Assembly (NCBI GenBank): GCA_035765775.1 | Contig: DASTWV010000043.1 | Coordinates: 173,331-237,330 of the forward strand | Direction: 5' to 3' | From: Actinomycetota bacterium | GTDB taxonomy: Bacteria > Actinomycetota > CADDZG01 > JAHWKV01 > JAOPZY01 | DNA: 64,000 nt | Part shown: one piece after another, positions 32,575-42,918 of the stretch | Position numbering within the stretch: the stretch's first letter is position 1 | Layout of the letters: every line of letters starts with the position of its first letter | Position numbers and translations under genes: made by a program | The notes under the pieces: generated by a model | What the model was told of the DNA's origin: nothing | The model's database searches: none | Seen by the model: only the letters and a program-made list of their open reading frames with translations

Positions 32575-33717
32575 ATGGACTCACGCTTCGACGACATCTT
32601 CGAGGACCCCCAGAACAGCGTGTTCAAGGTGGTCTTCTTCCCGGACCGGGTGTACCACGCCTACTCGCTCTCGGCGACCCGGAGCGACCGCTACCGCTAC
32701 AACGTGCAGGAGGTGCGCAACGCGCTCGACATCTGCGTGATGAAGGGCGAGGTTTTCCTGGACGGCGCCTTCTACTCCAACCTCATCCGGGTCGAGTACC
32801 GGGGCGGGCGCCTGATCGAGGGCATCCGCGAGAAGAACCGCTACATGAAAGACGAGGTGATGTGCTGGGTGAAGCTGCTCCCCGACGACGCCTCCAAGGG
32901 GGCCGAGGACACCCTGCACCTGCACTACGACCCCCGCATCGGGGCCTACTACGCCGAGGTCTGGCAGACCCTGGAGCCGCCGGCGGGCAACTGGCACGAC
33001 TTCAAGGTGATGAACCTCATGGGCCACGAGAACGCCATCACCTGCATCCCCGCCTTCCTGCCGGCACTGACCGATCTCAAGTCCCTCACCCGGGTGGACC
33101 TCGCCTTCCGGGAGAACGACGTCGAGATCCCCCGCGGCTACCACATCGGCGTGAACGACGCCGTGTGGGACAACGACTACCTGCGCTCCCACGAGGCGCC
33201 CACCACCCAGAACCCGAGCGACGCCTCCAACACCATCGCCGACTCCAACTACGAGCTGACCTTCCAGCGGGAGTTCGTCGTGGACGCCAACACGGTGGCC
33301 CCGGTGCGCTACCGCAACCCGATGATGGACGCCGGCAACCCCGACGCCGCCGACACCAACATCATCGAGATGCGCTGGCTGTTCCAGCGCGAGCTGGGCG
33401 GTTCCCTGGTGTTCTTCCACGAGGTGACCGTGCCGCCGGGCGTCGTCGAGGGCACCCACCAGCACATCGGCACCGAGGAGCTGTACTACATCGTCTCGGG
33501 CACCGGCTTCGCCTACGTCGGCGAGGGGATGGCGGCCGGCACCGAGAACCTGCCCACGGTGACCCGCTGGATCTACGGCATGGGGCCGCAGCCGTGCAAG
33601 GAGGTGCCCGTGTCGCCGGGCAAGGTGATCTTCACCAAGAGCGGCGGCATCCACGGCATCCGCAACCCGGGCACCGAACCGCTGAAGTTCGTCGCCTTCC
33701 TGTACCACACCGCCTGA
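32575..33717 (+). CDS. large cupin-domain protein A
   Basis: The 380-aa protein has an unrecognised N-terminal 270 residues (VVFFPDRVYHAYSLSATR, NALDICVMKGEVFLDGAFY) and a C-terminal cupin. The cupin metal-site pattern is EVTVPPGVVEGTHQHIGTEE and VSPGKVIFTKSGGIHGIRN: two His, one Glu and a later His. It has no signal peptide. It follows the GMC gene by 9 bp. Cupins in sugar pathways act as isomerases, epimerases or dioxygenases; which applies is not visible. The N-terminal part could itself be a degenerate cupin barrel, making a bicupin. Confidence 0.7.
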   Translation: MDSRFDDIFEDPQNSVFKVVFFPDRVYHAYSLSATRSDRYRYNVQEVRNALDICVMKGEVFLDGAFYSNLIRVEYRGGRLIEGIREKNRYMKDEVMCWVKLLPDDASKGAEDTLHLHYDPRIGAYYAEVWQTLEPPAGNWHDFKVMNLMGHENAITCIPAFLPALTDLKSLTRVDLAFRENDVEIPRGYHIGVNDAVWDNDYLRSHEAPTTQNPSDASNTIADSNYELTFQREFVVDANTVAPVRYRNPMMDAGNPDAADTNIIEMRWLFQRELGGSLVFFHEVTVPPGVVEGTHQHIGTEELYYIVSGTGFAYVGEGMAAGTENLPTVTRWIYGMGPQPCKEVPVSPGKVIFTKSGGIHGIRNPGTEPLKFVAFLYHTA

Positions 33718-33730
33718 AATCGGGGACCGC

Positions 33731-34978
33731 GTGGAGATCCTGCACACCGACGTCGTCATCAACGTCCCGCCCGGGACGACGCCCGCGTACAACGCCCACA
33801 ACCCGCTGCTCAAGCTGCTGCGGTTGATGGAGCAGGTACAGCTGGCCGCCTCCCGGGAGGTCTACCTGAGTGAGCAGACCCAGTTCCTGTTCCCCATCTC
33901 CGACCTCACCCTGTACGGCCCGTCGGGCGGCGACCACGACATCCTGGACCCCACCCAGCAGGACAACAAGACCGACTTCCAGAAGCAGAATGTGGACGAC
34001 TTCCACACCACCGACACCTTCCTGGTGCGCGGTCTGGCGGCCACCGCGGACTGGAGCGGGCCGTTCCTGCGCCTCTCCTACCGGGGCGGGCCGGACTCGC
34101 TGCTCTCGCAGAAGTCGGGCCATGCCCTGGGCGCCAGCATCCGCTGCAGCGTGCAGGTGGGCAGCGCCGCCTTCCAGACCCTGACCCTGCCCTACAACGA
34201 GGCCAGCGACCGCTACGAGGTGGAGATCTGGGGGTACCCAGGCAACGACCTGGCCGACCAGCTGGACGCCCGCGGGAAGGCCGCCCTGACCAGCGGCGAG
34301 CTGGTGGTGCGCACCGACATCGTTCAGGGGGCGGCGTCGGACTTCAACCGGGACGGGCTGGACGGCCAGTACGTCACCCAGGTGGCGCCCAACCACACGA
34401 TGCACCCCATCCTGCCGCTCACCGTGGTGGTGGCCTTCTCCGACAGCGGCGGGACGGTGTGGGACAACAACAACGGGGCCAACTACACCTACCAGTTCAA
34501 CATGATCGTGCGGGGCTGGGACAACTACCTGGGCGTGGGCATCAGCCCCAACCCGCACGGTGGGGTGGGGTTCCTGGAGTACCGCAACCTGCTGTCCAAC
34601 TACGGGCGCTACGCCGGCAGCCACACGATGGACCGCACCCTGATGCCGTGGAACTTCGACGCCTTCGGCCACAAGGGCCACAACGGCGACGTGGAGCCCT
34701 TCCTGGCGGTGGAGTACATGGACCTCCACATCGTCCTGCCCGACTGCGGCATCGGCCTGCACCGCCACCGGGACAACCAGGAGGTCTTCCTGATGATGGA
34801 CGGCGACGGGTTCATGGTGGTGGGCGACTGGTGCAAGATGGACGCCCGGGAGCGGTGCATGGAGATCCGCACGCTGCGCGCCGGCCACTTCGCCATGCTG
34901 AAGGGCGGCAACCTGCATGCCCTCATCAACCCGAGTGACGAGAACCTGTCCCTGTTCATGTTCGGCGGCTACGACTAG
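33731..34978 (+). CDS. large cupin-domain protein B
   Basis: The 415-aa protein starts at a GTG 13 bp after protein A. The first 280 residues are unrecognised but strand-rich (FLRLSYRGGPDSLLSQ, RYEVEIWGYPGNDLADQ). The end is a cupin: MDLHIVLPDCGIGLHRHRDN, QEVFLMMDGDGFMVVGDW and LRAGHFAMLKGGNLHALIN, with HRHxxxxE and a later His as metal ligands. It is not a close copy of protein A, though both keep a large N-terminal domain before one clear cupin. Role in the operon unknown; an isomerase or oxygenase acting on the oxidised sugar is one option. Confidence 0.7.
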   Translation: MEILHTDVVINVPPGTTPAYNAHNPLLKLLRLMEQVQLAASREVYLSEQTQFLFPISDLTLYGPSGGDHDILDPTQQDNKTDFQKQNVDDFHTTDTFLVRGLAATADWSGPFLRLSYRGGPDSLLSQKSGHALGASIRCSVQVGSAAFQTLTLPYNEASDRYEVEIWGYPGNDLADQLDARGKAALTSGELVVRTDIVQGAASDFNRDGLDGQYVTQVAPNHTMHPILPLTVVVAFSDSGGTVWDNNNGANYTYQFNMIVRGWDNYLGVGISPNPHGGVGFLEYRNLLSNYGRYAGSHTMDRTLMPWNFDAFGHKGHNGDVEPFLAVEYMDLHIVLPDCGIGLHRHRDNQEVFLMMDGDGFMVVGDWCKMDARERCMEIRTLRAGHFAMLKGGNLHALINPSDENLSLFMFGGYD

Positions 34979-34991
34979 GGTCTAGCTTCCT

Positions 34992-37115
<2,124 letters not shown>

Positions 37116-37142
37116 GGGTACGCGGCTGGGTTTCGTCGTAAA

Positions 37143-37189
37143 TTCTGGGGACTATTTTCGGTGAAAATGACGGCAAACAGTCCCCAGAA
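37143..37189 (-). repeat. 47-bp palindromic repeat, copy 1 (also a likely terminator)
   Basis: The outer arms TTCTGGGGACT and AGTCCCCAGAA are exact complements, and ATTTTC-ggt-GAAAAT forms a second small hairpin inside. Read on the minus strand it aligns with 63786-63832 at about 38 of 47 positions. It lies between the convergent glgX and SRPBCC genes and could end both transcripts. Confidence 0.65.
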
Positions 37190-37192
37190 CTT

Positions 37193-37648
37193 TTAGGCGC
37201 CGCCCCCGCCGCCCTCGCCGCCCTCCAAGACCGACTTCAGGTTCGCCAGGCAGGCCACCTCGGCGTCCATCGTCTTGCGGATCATCCCGCCCATGAGCTT
37301 CATCATCCCCTTCGCCTACAGGTCCAGGGCGAAGCGCACCGAGGTCTTGCCGGGTTCTGGCTCCGAGAGGTCGAAGGTGCCCGTCGGCCGGGCAGGGCCC
37401 GCCACCACGGCGAAGGCGAGCCTGCTGGGCGCCTCCATGGTGGTGATCCGGTAGTCGCCGGCGATGCGCTTGCCCCGGGGGCCTTTGATCCCCTGGGCAT
37501 AGGTGGCGCCCACGGCCGGCCCGCCGGCGGGCGGGGTGATGTCCAGGACGCCGGGGCGCCAGCGAGGGTTGTTGGCGCCGTCGGCCAGGAAGCCGAAGAC
37601 GGTGGCAATGGGAGCGTCGATGGTGACGGTGTTCTCGGCGTGCGGCAT
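37193..37648 (-). pseudogene. SRPBCC family protein with premature amber stop
   Basis: The frame from ATG (37646-37648) encodes a START/SRPBCC fold: NTVTIDAPIATVFGFLADG, NNPRWRPGVLDITPPAG, GPRGKRIAGDYRITTMEAP and VRFALDL, then TAG at 37316-37318. The same frame continues for 40 sense codons that look like the family's C-terminal helix (MMKLMGGMIRKTMDAEVA, CLANLKSVLEGG) and ends at TAA 37193-37195. CAG (Gln) to TAG is the simplest change. Without the last helix the 110-aa product may not fold. It is the last gene of the sigma factor locus (15 bp after it). Confidence 0.7.
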
Positions 37649-37663
37649 GCTCTGTCCTCCCTC

Positions 37664-38911
37664 TCAGGCGATCCCCGCCTCCGCGGCGCATTGCGCCCGG
37701 CGGGCAGCGAGGAACCGCTCCTCGGCAACGTTGTGCACCAGCTGCAGTGCCCGGTCGTAGTCGGCGATGGCCTCCCCCGGGCGCCCGGCCCGGCGCAGGA
37801 GGTCGGCCCGGGTGGCCCACAGCAGGTGGTAGTGCCCCAGGCTCCCTGCGTCGACGAGGTCGTCCAGGGCCGGCAGGGCGGCGCGGGGACCCGACGCCAT
37901 GGCGACGGCGACCGCCCGGTTCAGGGCCACGACGTCCGAGGGCGCGGTCTCGCTCAGGCGGTCGTACAGCGCCACGAGGGCTGCCCAGTCGGTGGCCTCC
38001 CAGGAAGGCGCCCGGGCGTGGATGCCGGCAATCGCGCCCTGCAAGGTCAGGGGCCCCCGCTCGGCACCGGCGAGGGCCTCGGCCCGGCGCAGGGCTCCGT
38101 CGCCGGCCTGGATCAGTGCCCGGTCCCAGCGGGAGCGGTCCTGGTCGGCGAGGACCACGATGTCGCCTTGGCTGTCGGTGCGGGCGGGGAGGCGGGATGC
38201 GGTGTAGGCCATGAGCGCCAGCAGGCCGTGGACCTCAGGCTCCGCCGGGACCAGTTCTGCCAGCAGACGACCCAGACGCAGCGCCTCGTCGCACAGGTCG
38301 GGCCGGGTGAGGTCGTCACCCTCGCCCGCGGTATGGCCCTCGTTGAAGATCAGGTACACCACCCGCAGCACGCCGGGGAGGCGCTCGGCCCACTCTCCGG
38401 GCGCGGGCACAGCGAAGCCGGCGCCCGACTCCGCCAGCGTGCGCTTCGCCCGCACGATGCGCTGCGCCACGGTCGCCTCGGGCTGCAGGAACCCCCGGGC
38501 GATCTGGCGGGTCGAGAGGCCGGCCACCCACCGGAGGGTGAGTGCGGCCTGGGCGTCGGGGCCGAGGAGGGGATGGCAACTGACGAACATGAGCCGGAGG
38601 CGGTCGTCCTCGATGGCCGGAGGCTCCTCGAGGTCCCCCTCCGGCAACGGAGGTACCGCATTGAGGCGGGTTCGCTGGCGGGCGGCATCCCGGAGGTAGT
38701 TGCGCGCCCGGTTGCGGGCCGCGGTCATCAGCCAGGCCCCGGGCCGATCGGGGACGCCGGTGAAGGGCCACCGGCCGAGGGCACTGACCATGGCGTCCTG
38801 GACGATCTCCTCGGCGGCGTGGAGGTCGCCCACCATCCGGGCCACGGCGCCCATCAGCACCGGCCATTCGGTGCGGAAGCACTCCTGCAGGGCGTCGGCG
38901 GTCTCGCTCAC
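37664..38911 (-). CDS. ECF sigma factor with C-terminal TPR-like extension (ECF42 type)
   Basis: The 415-aa protein has sigma region 2 (FRTEWPVLMGAVARMVGD, AEEIVQDAMVSALGRWP, GAWLMTAARNRARNYLRD) and region 4 (PDAQAALTLRWVAGLSTRQ, IARGFLQPEATVAQRIVRA). A helical, TPR-like C-terminus of about 230 residues follows (WDRALIQAGDGALRRAEAL, GHYHLLWATRADLLRRAG). This architecture with adjacent DGPF/YCII genes defines the ECF42 group, where the extension is needed for activity and no classic anti-sigma factor is encoded. The GTG start overlaps the YCII stop as GTGA. Confidence 0.92.
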   Translation of the reverse strand: MSETADALQECFRTEWPVLMGAVARMVGDLHAAEEIVQDAMVSALGRWPFTGVPDRPGAWLMTAARNRARNYLRDAARQRTRLNAVPPLPEGDLEEPPAIEDDRLRLMFVSCHPLLGPDAQAALTLRWVAGLSTRQIARGFLQPEATVAQRIVRAKRTLAESGAGFAVPAPGEWAERLPGVLRVVYLIFNEGHTAGEGDDLTRPDLCDEALRLGRLLAELVPAEPEVHGLLALMAYTASRLPARTDSQGDIVVLADQDRSRWDRALIQAGDGALRRAEALAGAERGPLTLQGAIAGIHARAPSWEATDWAALVALYDRLSETAPSDVVALNRAVAVAMASGPRAALPALDDLVDAGSLGHYHLLWATRADLLRRAGRPGEAIADYDRALQLVHNVAEERFLAARRAQCAAEAGIA

Positions 38912-39252
38912 GGGAAGCTCCCGGCAGCATCGACGGGCAGGACCCGGACATCGGCGAAGCGGGACTCGGGGCAGGATCGGGCGAGCCCCACGGCCGCCTC
39001 CATGTCGGGCACCGACACCAGCAGCCAGGCGTGCACCTCGCCCGACGTGGCGCCCGGCAGGCTGATCACCGCAGGCGCGCCCCCGGCCGTGCGCACGGTG
39101 AGGACCGGGCCGTCGATGTGCCCGCCCCCCAGGAGGGTGCCCGAGGCCCGCAGCCCCTCCACCCAGGCCGCCAGCCGCCCGGTGCGGCCGCCCAGCTCGC
39201 CGGCCGACGCCGAGCGCCCGCCGTCGCCCGCCAGCAGCAGCACCGCCCGCAT
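38908..39252 (-). CDS. YCII-related (DGPF-type) domain protein, divergent copy
   Basis: The 114-aa product keeps a YCII-like ferredoxin fold (RAVLLLAGDGGRSASAG, VHAWLLVSVPDMEAAVGLA) but lacks the DGPFxETKE motif seen in the neighbour, so it is a diverged copy. It is translated just before the sigma factor with a 4-nt overlap. DGPF proteins are typical ECF42 companions and may serve as sensors or enzymes; this is not resolved. Confidence 0.75.
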   Translation of the reverse strand: MRAVLLLAGDGGRSASAGELGGRTGRLAAWVEGLRASGTLLGGGHIDGPVLTVRTAGGAPAVISLPGATSGEVHAWLLVSVPDMEAAVGLARSCPESRFADVRVLPVDAAGSFP

Positions 39253-39279
39253 GCACCTCGCCTCCGCCGTTGGCCGCCC

Positions 39280-39621
39280 CTACTGCAGCGGCAGGATTTC
39301 CCGGATCTCGACGGCGCCGTAGCGGGCAGCCGGGCACCCTTCGGCAATGGCCACCGCCTCCTCCATGGAGGCCGCGTCCACCAGGCAGAACCCGCCGATG
39401 ACCTCCTTGGTCTCGGCGTAGGGGCCGTCGATCACGCTGGCCGCACCGCCCCGGCGCTTGACCGACCTGGCCTGGCCGCCTGCCTGCAGCGGGGCGCCGC
39501 CCCGCAGGTTCCCCTGGGCCACCAGCCCGGCGGTCCAGGCCAGCATGTCGCGCATGACGTCGGCACGGTCGGCGGTCTCGGCGTCCTGGCCGCCCTCCCA
39601 GATCAGGTACAGGTAGTCCAT
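39280..39621 (-). CDS. YCII/DGPF domain protein
   Basis: The ATG follows GGGAGG at 6-nt spacing. The 113-aa protein has DYLYLIWEGG at the start, and the signature DGPYAETKEVIGGFCLVDAA followed by SMEEAVAIAEGCPAARYG, all typical of the DGPF/YCII group. It is the first gene of the four-gene ECF42 locus. An upstream in-frame start would add 35 residues without family likeness. Confidence 0.88.
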   Translation of the reverse strand: MDYLYLIWEGGQDAETADRADVMRDMLAWTAGLVAQGNLRGGAPLQAGGQARSVKRRGGAASVIDGPYAETKEVIGGFCLVDAASMEEAVAIAEGCPAARYGAVEIREILPLQ

Positions 39622-39859
39622 GGCGGAACCTCCCGGTTTCGTGGCTCGGGGTCGATTGTCACCCTGTACGACACCGGACTCCAGCCCAGATCGACATCTC
39701 CTCGGCGCTCCGGTCCTGGAGGGCAACTGGTCCGCTCGGGGTGGTCATCTCGCCGTTGGGATAGGACGCCGCCGGTTCTCTAGACATGGGCTCTGACCAG
39801 CCAACATCTCTACACATGCTCTTCGTTGCGTCCTTGCCCGTTCATATATATTATGGTTG

Positions 39860-40429
39860 ATGAGCGCAGAAGATGACTGTATCTCTAAAGGAGTTGACGA
39901 CAGGCGTAGACGGCTCGTAGGGCTGTTCACGCTTTTGATCATGCTCGCTCTGGCACTCCCGGCGACCTCCGCGGTGGCCGCAGCGACGAAGCCGGCCCTT
40001 CGGGTGCCAACCAGGGGGACCGGGGCAGGAACCCCGGATCCCTTTGCCGTGCTCTGGACTGTCGCGGACCCCCGGGGCGGCGTCATTGCCATGCGGGTGG
40101 GCCGAGACCGCAACACGGCGGGCGCCTGGGGCGACGGATGGGAGAACTTCGGGCTGGCACACGTGGCAAAGGGACATCTGGGCTTTGGCAAGGAATGGGC
40201 TGATCCGGCTGTGATGAATTACTGGCTAAGGAGAGCCATCACCATGCCCAGCGGCATCTACCCAGACCTGAATGATACACATAATGATCTTTATATTCTT
40301 TGTGTGGAACTTAGGATTCTAGGCACCCGTATTCGCATAACAACGACCGTGGTTGTGGATATGCGCCCTTACAAGGACTTCAAGCCGCTAGGCGTCAAGA
40401 CTGCTTTTCAAAAAGTGGAAGGCTTCTGA
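39860..40429 (+). CDS. secreted hypothetical protein
   Basis: The 189-aa protein has a basic N-terminus, a hydrophobic core (LVGLFTLLIMLALALPATSA) and an AxA-type cleavage site near VAAAT, so it is probably exported. The mature part has no recognised family (MRVGRDRNTAGAWGDGW, NYWLRRAITMPSGIYPD). Codon use and an A/T-rich upstream stretch (TATATATTATGG) differ from the neighbours, which may indicate transfer. A TTG one codon upstream is an alternative start. Confidence 0.55.
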   Translation: MSAEDDCISKGVDDRRRRLVGLFTLLIMLALALPATSAVAAATKPALRVPTRGTGAGTPDPFAVLWTVADPRGGVIAMRVGRDRNTAGAWGDGWENFGLAHVAKGHLGFGKEWADPAVMNYWLRRAITMPSGIYPDLNDTHNDLYILCVELRILGTRIRITTTVVVDMRPYKDFKPLGVKTAFQKVEGF

Positions 40430-40461
40430 CCCAGCCCGGGCGAACCTTCCGGGGTACGATT

Positions 40462-40725
40462 ATGGAAATGCTCGATCAGAAGATCAAGGCTCGCCTGTTT
40501 CCCGACTACGGGCCGGGCTCCCCCCTGTGGACCCCGGGGCACCGGGTCGAGTGGCATGAGTTGGAGTTGGGTCCCTCGCTGCGGGCGCGGCTCAGGGCTT
40601 GGAACGAAGACGCGTTGCATGACACAGGTCGGGACCTCTCCGACGAGGACATCGTTTCTGAGGGCTTCGAACTGGCTAGGCTGCTGAGCGACGAGCTGCA
40701 GTGGACGGTCACGTACGAACCGTAG
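40462..40725 (+). CDS. small hypothetical protein, 87 aa
   Basis: The protein is soluble and acidic (KIKARLFPDYGPGSPLW, LGPSLRARLRAWNEDALHD) and ends ARLLSDELQWTVTYEP. No family is recognised. There is no clear ribosome binding site before the ATG; another ATG two codons on is possible. Its last 14 codons are partly repeated just downstream in a mini-ORF (see the repeat entry). Confidence 0.5.
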   Translation: MEMLDQKIKARLFPDYGPGSPLWTPGHRVEWHELELGPSLRARLRAWNEDALHDTGRDLSDEDIVSEGFELARLLSDELQWTVTYEP

Positions 40726-40775
40726 CCAACATGGCTCGCCTGCTGAGCGACGAGCTGCACTGGACTGTGACGTAC
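40673..40775 (+). repeat. 44-bp tandem-like direct repeat of a gene 3' end
   Basis: Bases 40673-40716 and 40732-40775 match at 39 of 44 positions. The second copy lies in a 17-codon frame from ATG 40731 to TAG 40784 encoding ARLLSDELHWTVTYRA after Met. Of the five differences only one or two change the residue, which hints at a copied homologous gene end rather than a random duplication. Confidence 0.65.
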
Positions 40776-40802
40776 AGAGCCTAGGCGGCTGAGCGCTTTC
40801 TT

Positions 40803-40839
40803 GTGACGCCTAACTACCGCAGGGGTAGTTGAACGTCAC
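40803..40839. promoter_or_regulatory. nested inverted repeat upstream of the ada-alkA gene
   Basis: Outer arms GTGACG and CGTCAC enclose AACTACC-gcagg-GGTAGTT. It ends about 90 bp before the start codon. It may be an operator for the Ada-type regulator or a terminator for the small gene. Confidence 0.4.
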
Positions 40840-40927
40840 GAGAACGGGTGAGGTGGCCCAGGGCCGGCCATACGGCTGTCCGATTTCTACTAGCCACAGC
40901 CCGCTCGGGTCGGGCACCATGGGTGCC

Positions 40928-42418
40928 ATGACGTTCTCCGGCCTCGATTTCGACCAGTGCTACCGGGCCGTGGCCAGCCGCGACGCCCGCTTCGACGGCT
41001 GGTTCATCGTCGGGGTCACCACCACCGGCATCTACTGCCGGCCCAGCTGCCCGGCCCCCGTGCGCCCCAAGGCGGCCAACGTGGCGTTCTACAAGACCTC
41101 GGCGGCGGCCCAGCTGGCCGGGTTCCGGGCCTGCAAGCGCTGCCGGCCCGACGCGGTACCCGGCTCGCCGGAGTGGGACACCCGAACCGACCTGGCGGGC
41201 CGGGCGATCCGCCTGATCGCCGACGGCATGGTGGACCGGGTTGGGGTCGCCGGCCTTGCCACCCACCTGGCGGTGAGCGAGCGGCAGCTGCACCGGACCC
41301 TCGTGGAGGCAGTGGGAGCCCCGGCTCTGGCGGTGGCCCGCTCCCACCGGGCGCAGACCGCCCGGGTGCTGATCGAGACCACCGACCTGGCCTTCGCCGA
41401 GATCGCCTTCGGGGCCGGGTTCCCGAGCATCCGCCAGTTCAACGACACCATCCGATCGGTATTCGCCGCCACCCCGACCGAGCTGCGGGCCGGGGCCCGC
41501 AAGGGTCGGCCGGCGCCGGCGGGACGCCTTGTGCTGCGCCTCCCGCTGCGGCCCCCCTTCGACGGGCAGGCCCTGCTCGCCTGGTTCGCCGCCCGGGCGG
41601 TACCCGGCATGGAGTCAGTCGGCCCGGGCGGGTACCGCCGGGTCCTGCAACTACCCGGCGGGCCGGGCACAGTGGCGCTGCGGCCAGCGCCCGACCATGT
41701 GTCGGCCGCCTTCCAACTCGGGTCCGTCGCCGACCTCCCTGCCGCCGTCGCCCGGTGCCGGCGCCTGCTGGACCTGGACGCCGACCCGGGCACCTACGGC
41801 GAGGCGCTGGCGGCCGACCCCGTCCTGGCGCCGCTGGTGCGGAGGCGCCCGGGGCTGCGAGCCCCCGGGGCGGCGGACGAGGCCGAGATGGCCATCCGGG
41901 TGGTGATCGGCCAGCAGATCTCCCTGGGGGCCGCCCGGACCATCGCCGGCCGCCTGGTGGCCGCCTTCGGGAAGCCTCTCGACGGTGCCGATGGCCCGCT
42001 CACCCACGCGTTCCCGAGCCCTGCGACGCTGGCCGAGGCCGGGCCGGCAGCCCTCCGGGCGCTCGGCCTGACCGGCACCCGGGCCGCCACGGTCACCGAC
42101 CTTGCCCGGCGCCTGGCGGACGGCGAGCTGATCCTGGACCCCGGCGCCGACCGGGCCGAAGCCCGCCGGGCGCTGCTGGCCATCCCGGGCGTCGGGCCGT
42201 GGACCGCCGAGGTCATCGCGCTGCGTGCCTTGCGGGACCCGGATGCCTTCCCGGCCAGCGATCTCGGGCTACGGCGGGCGGCGGTGCGTGCGGGCATCGA
42301 CGACCCCGAGCACCGGGCCGAGGGGTGGCGGCCGTGGCGCAGCTATGCGACCCACTATTTGTGGACGGTGCTGGACAAGGCTTTTGACGAGGAAAAGGAG
42401 GAGGCAACATGGCGATGA
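40928..42418 (+). CDS. Ada-type methyl acceptor/AraC regulator fused to AlkA DNA glycosylase
   Basis: The 496-aa protein combines three repair parts. Residues 1-80 form the zinc methyl-phosphotriester domain with Cys37, Cys41, Cys69 and Cys72 (GIYCRPSCPAPVRPKAANVA, FRACKRCRPD). Residues 85-185 form an AraC-type helix-turn-helix pair (GLATHLAVSERQLHRTL, AFGAGFPSIRQFNDTIR). Residues 195-490 are AlkA N-terminal and HhH-GPD domains, with IRVVIGQQISLGAARTIAG and LAIPGVGPWTAEVIALRA, and the catalytic Asp in FPASDLGLRRA. It senses and repairs alkylated DNA. An ATG three codons upstream is an alternative start. The ogt gene overlaps by 10 nt. Confidence 0.94.
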   Translation: MTFSGLDFDQCYRAVASRDARFDGWFIVGVTTTGIYCRPSCPAPVRPKAANVAFYKTSAAAQLAGFRACKRCRPDAVPGSPEWDTRTDLAGRAIRLIADGMVDRVGVAGLATHLAVSERQLHRTLVEAVGAPALAVARSHRAQTARVLIETTDLAFAEIAFGAGFPSIRQFNDTIRSVFAATPTELRAGARKGRPAPAGRLVLRLPLRPPFDGQALLAWFAARAVPGMESVGPGGYRRVLQLPGGPGTVALRPAPDHVSAAFQLGSVADLPAAVARCRRLLDLDADPGTYGEALAADPVLAPLVRRRPGLRAPGAADEAEMAIRVVIGQQISLGAARTIAGRLVAAFGKPLDGADGPLTHAFPSPATLAEAGPAALRALGLTGTRAATVTDLARRLADGELILDPGADRAEARRALLAIPGVGPWTAEVIALRALRDPDAFPASDLGLRRAAVRAGIDDPEHRAEGWRPWRSYATHYLWTVLDKAFDEEKEEATWR

Positions 42419-42885
42419 CCCAGGTGCAGACCCCGATCGGGCTGCTGACCGTGGTGGCCGGGGCGGCCGGCGTGCAGCAGATCCTGTTCGATGGCCAGCC
42501 GCCCCCCACCGGCGCCTCGGACGAGCCCGCCGGTGCCGTCCTGGACGAGGCCGCAGCGCAGCTCCGGCAATATTTCGCAGGCGACCGGACTTCCTTTGAC
42601 TTCCCCATCGATCTACGCGGTACCGCCTTCCAGCAGAAGGCCTGGCTGGCCCTGGCCACCATCCCGTTCGGCGAGACGATCAGCTACGGGGAACAAGCCC
42701 GGCGGGTGGGCCGGCCGACGGCGGCCCGGGCGATCGGGGCCGCCAACGGGCGCAACCCGGTGCCCATCGTCCTCCCCTGCCACCGGGTGATCGGGGCCAG
42801 CGGGGCACTGACCGGTTTCGGCGGTGGCCTGGACGTGAAGCAGGCGCTCCTGGAGCACGAGCGCCGGGTGGGGGCGGGATCCTGA
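42409..42885 (+). CDS. ogt: methylated-DNA--protein-cysteine methyltransferase
   Basis: The 158-aa protein transfers O6-methyl from guanine to its own Cys. The active Cys124 is in IVLPCHRVIGASGALTGF. Upstream family motifs are GTAFQQKAWLALATIPFGET and SYGEQARRVGRPTAARAIGA. An N-terminal ribonuclease-like segment of 60 residues is present. Overlap with the Ada-AlkA gene shows a two-gene alkylation-repair operon; expression is probably induced by the methylated Ada domain. Confidence 0.95.
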   Translation: MAMTQVQTPIGLLTVVAGAAGVQQILFDGQPPPTGASDEPAGAVLDEAAAQLRQYFAGDRTSFDFPIDLRGTAFQQKAWLALATIPFGETISYGEQARRVGRPTAARAIGAANGRNPVPIVLPCHRVIGASGALTGFGGGLDVKQALLEHERRVGAGS

Positions 42886-42918
42886 CGGAGCTCCGGCCCC
42901 AAGGCTAGGATCGCGGGC

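Noticed and set aside
30757..33813. Two long minus-strand frames rich in Val, His and Gly
   Set aside because: Antisense to the GMC and cupin genes, which carry clear motifs.
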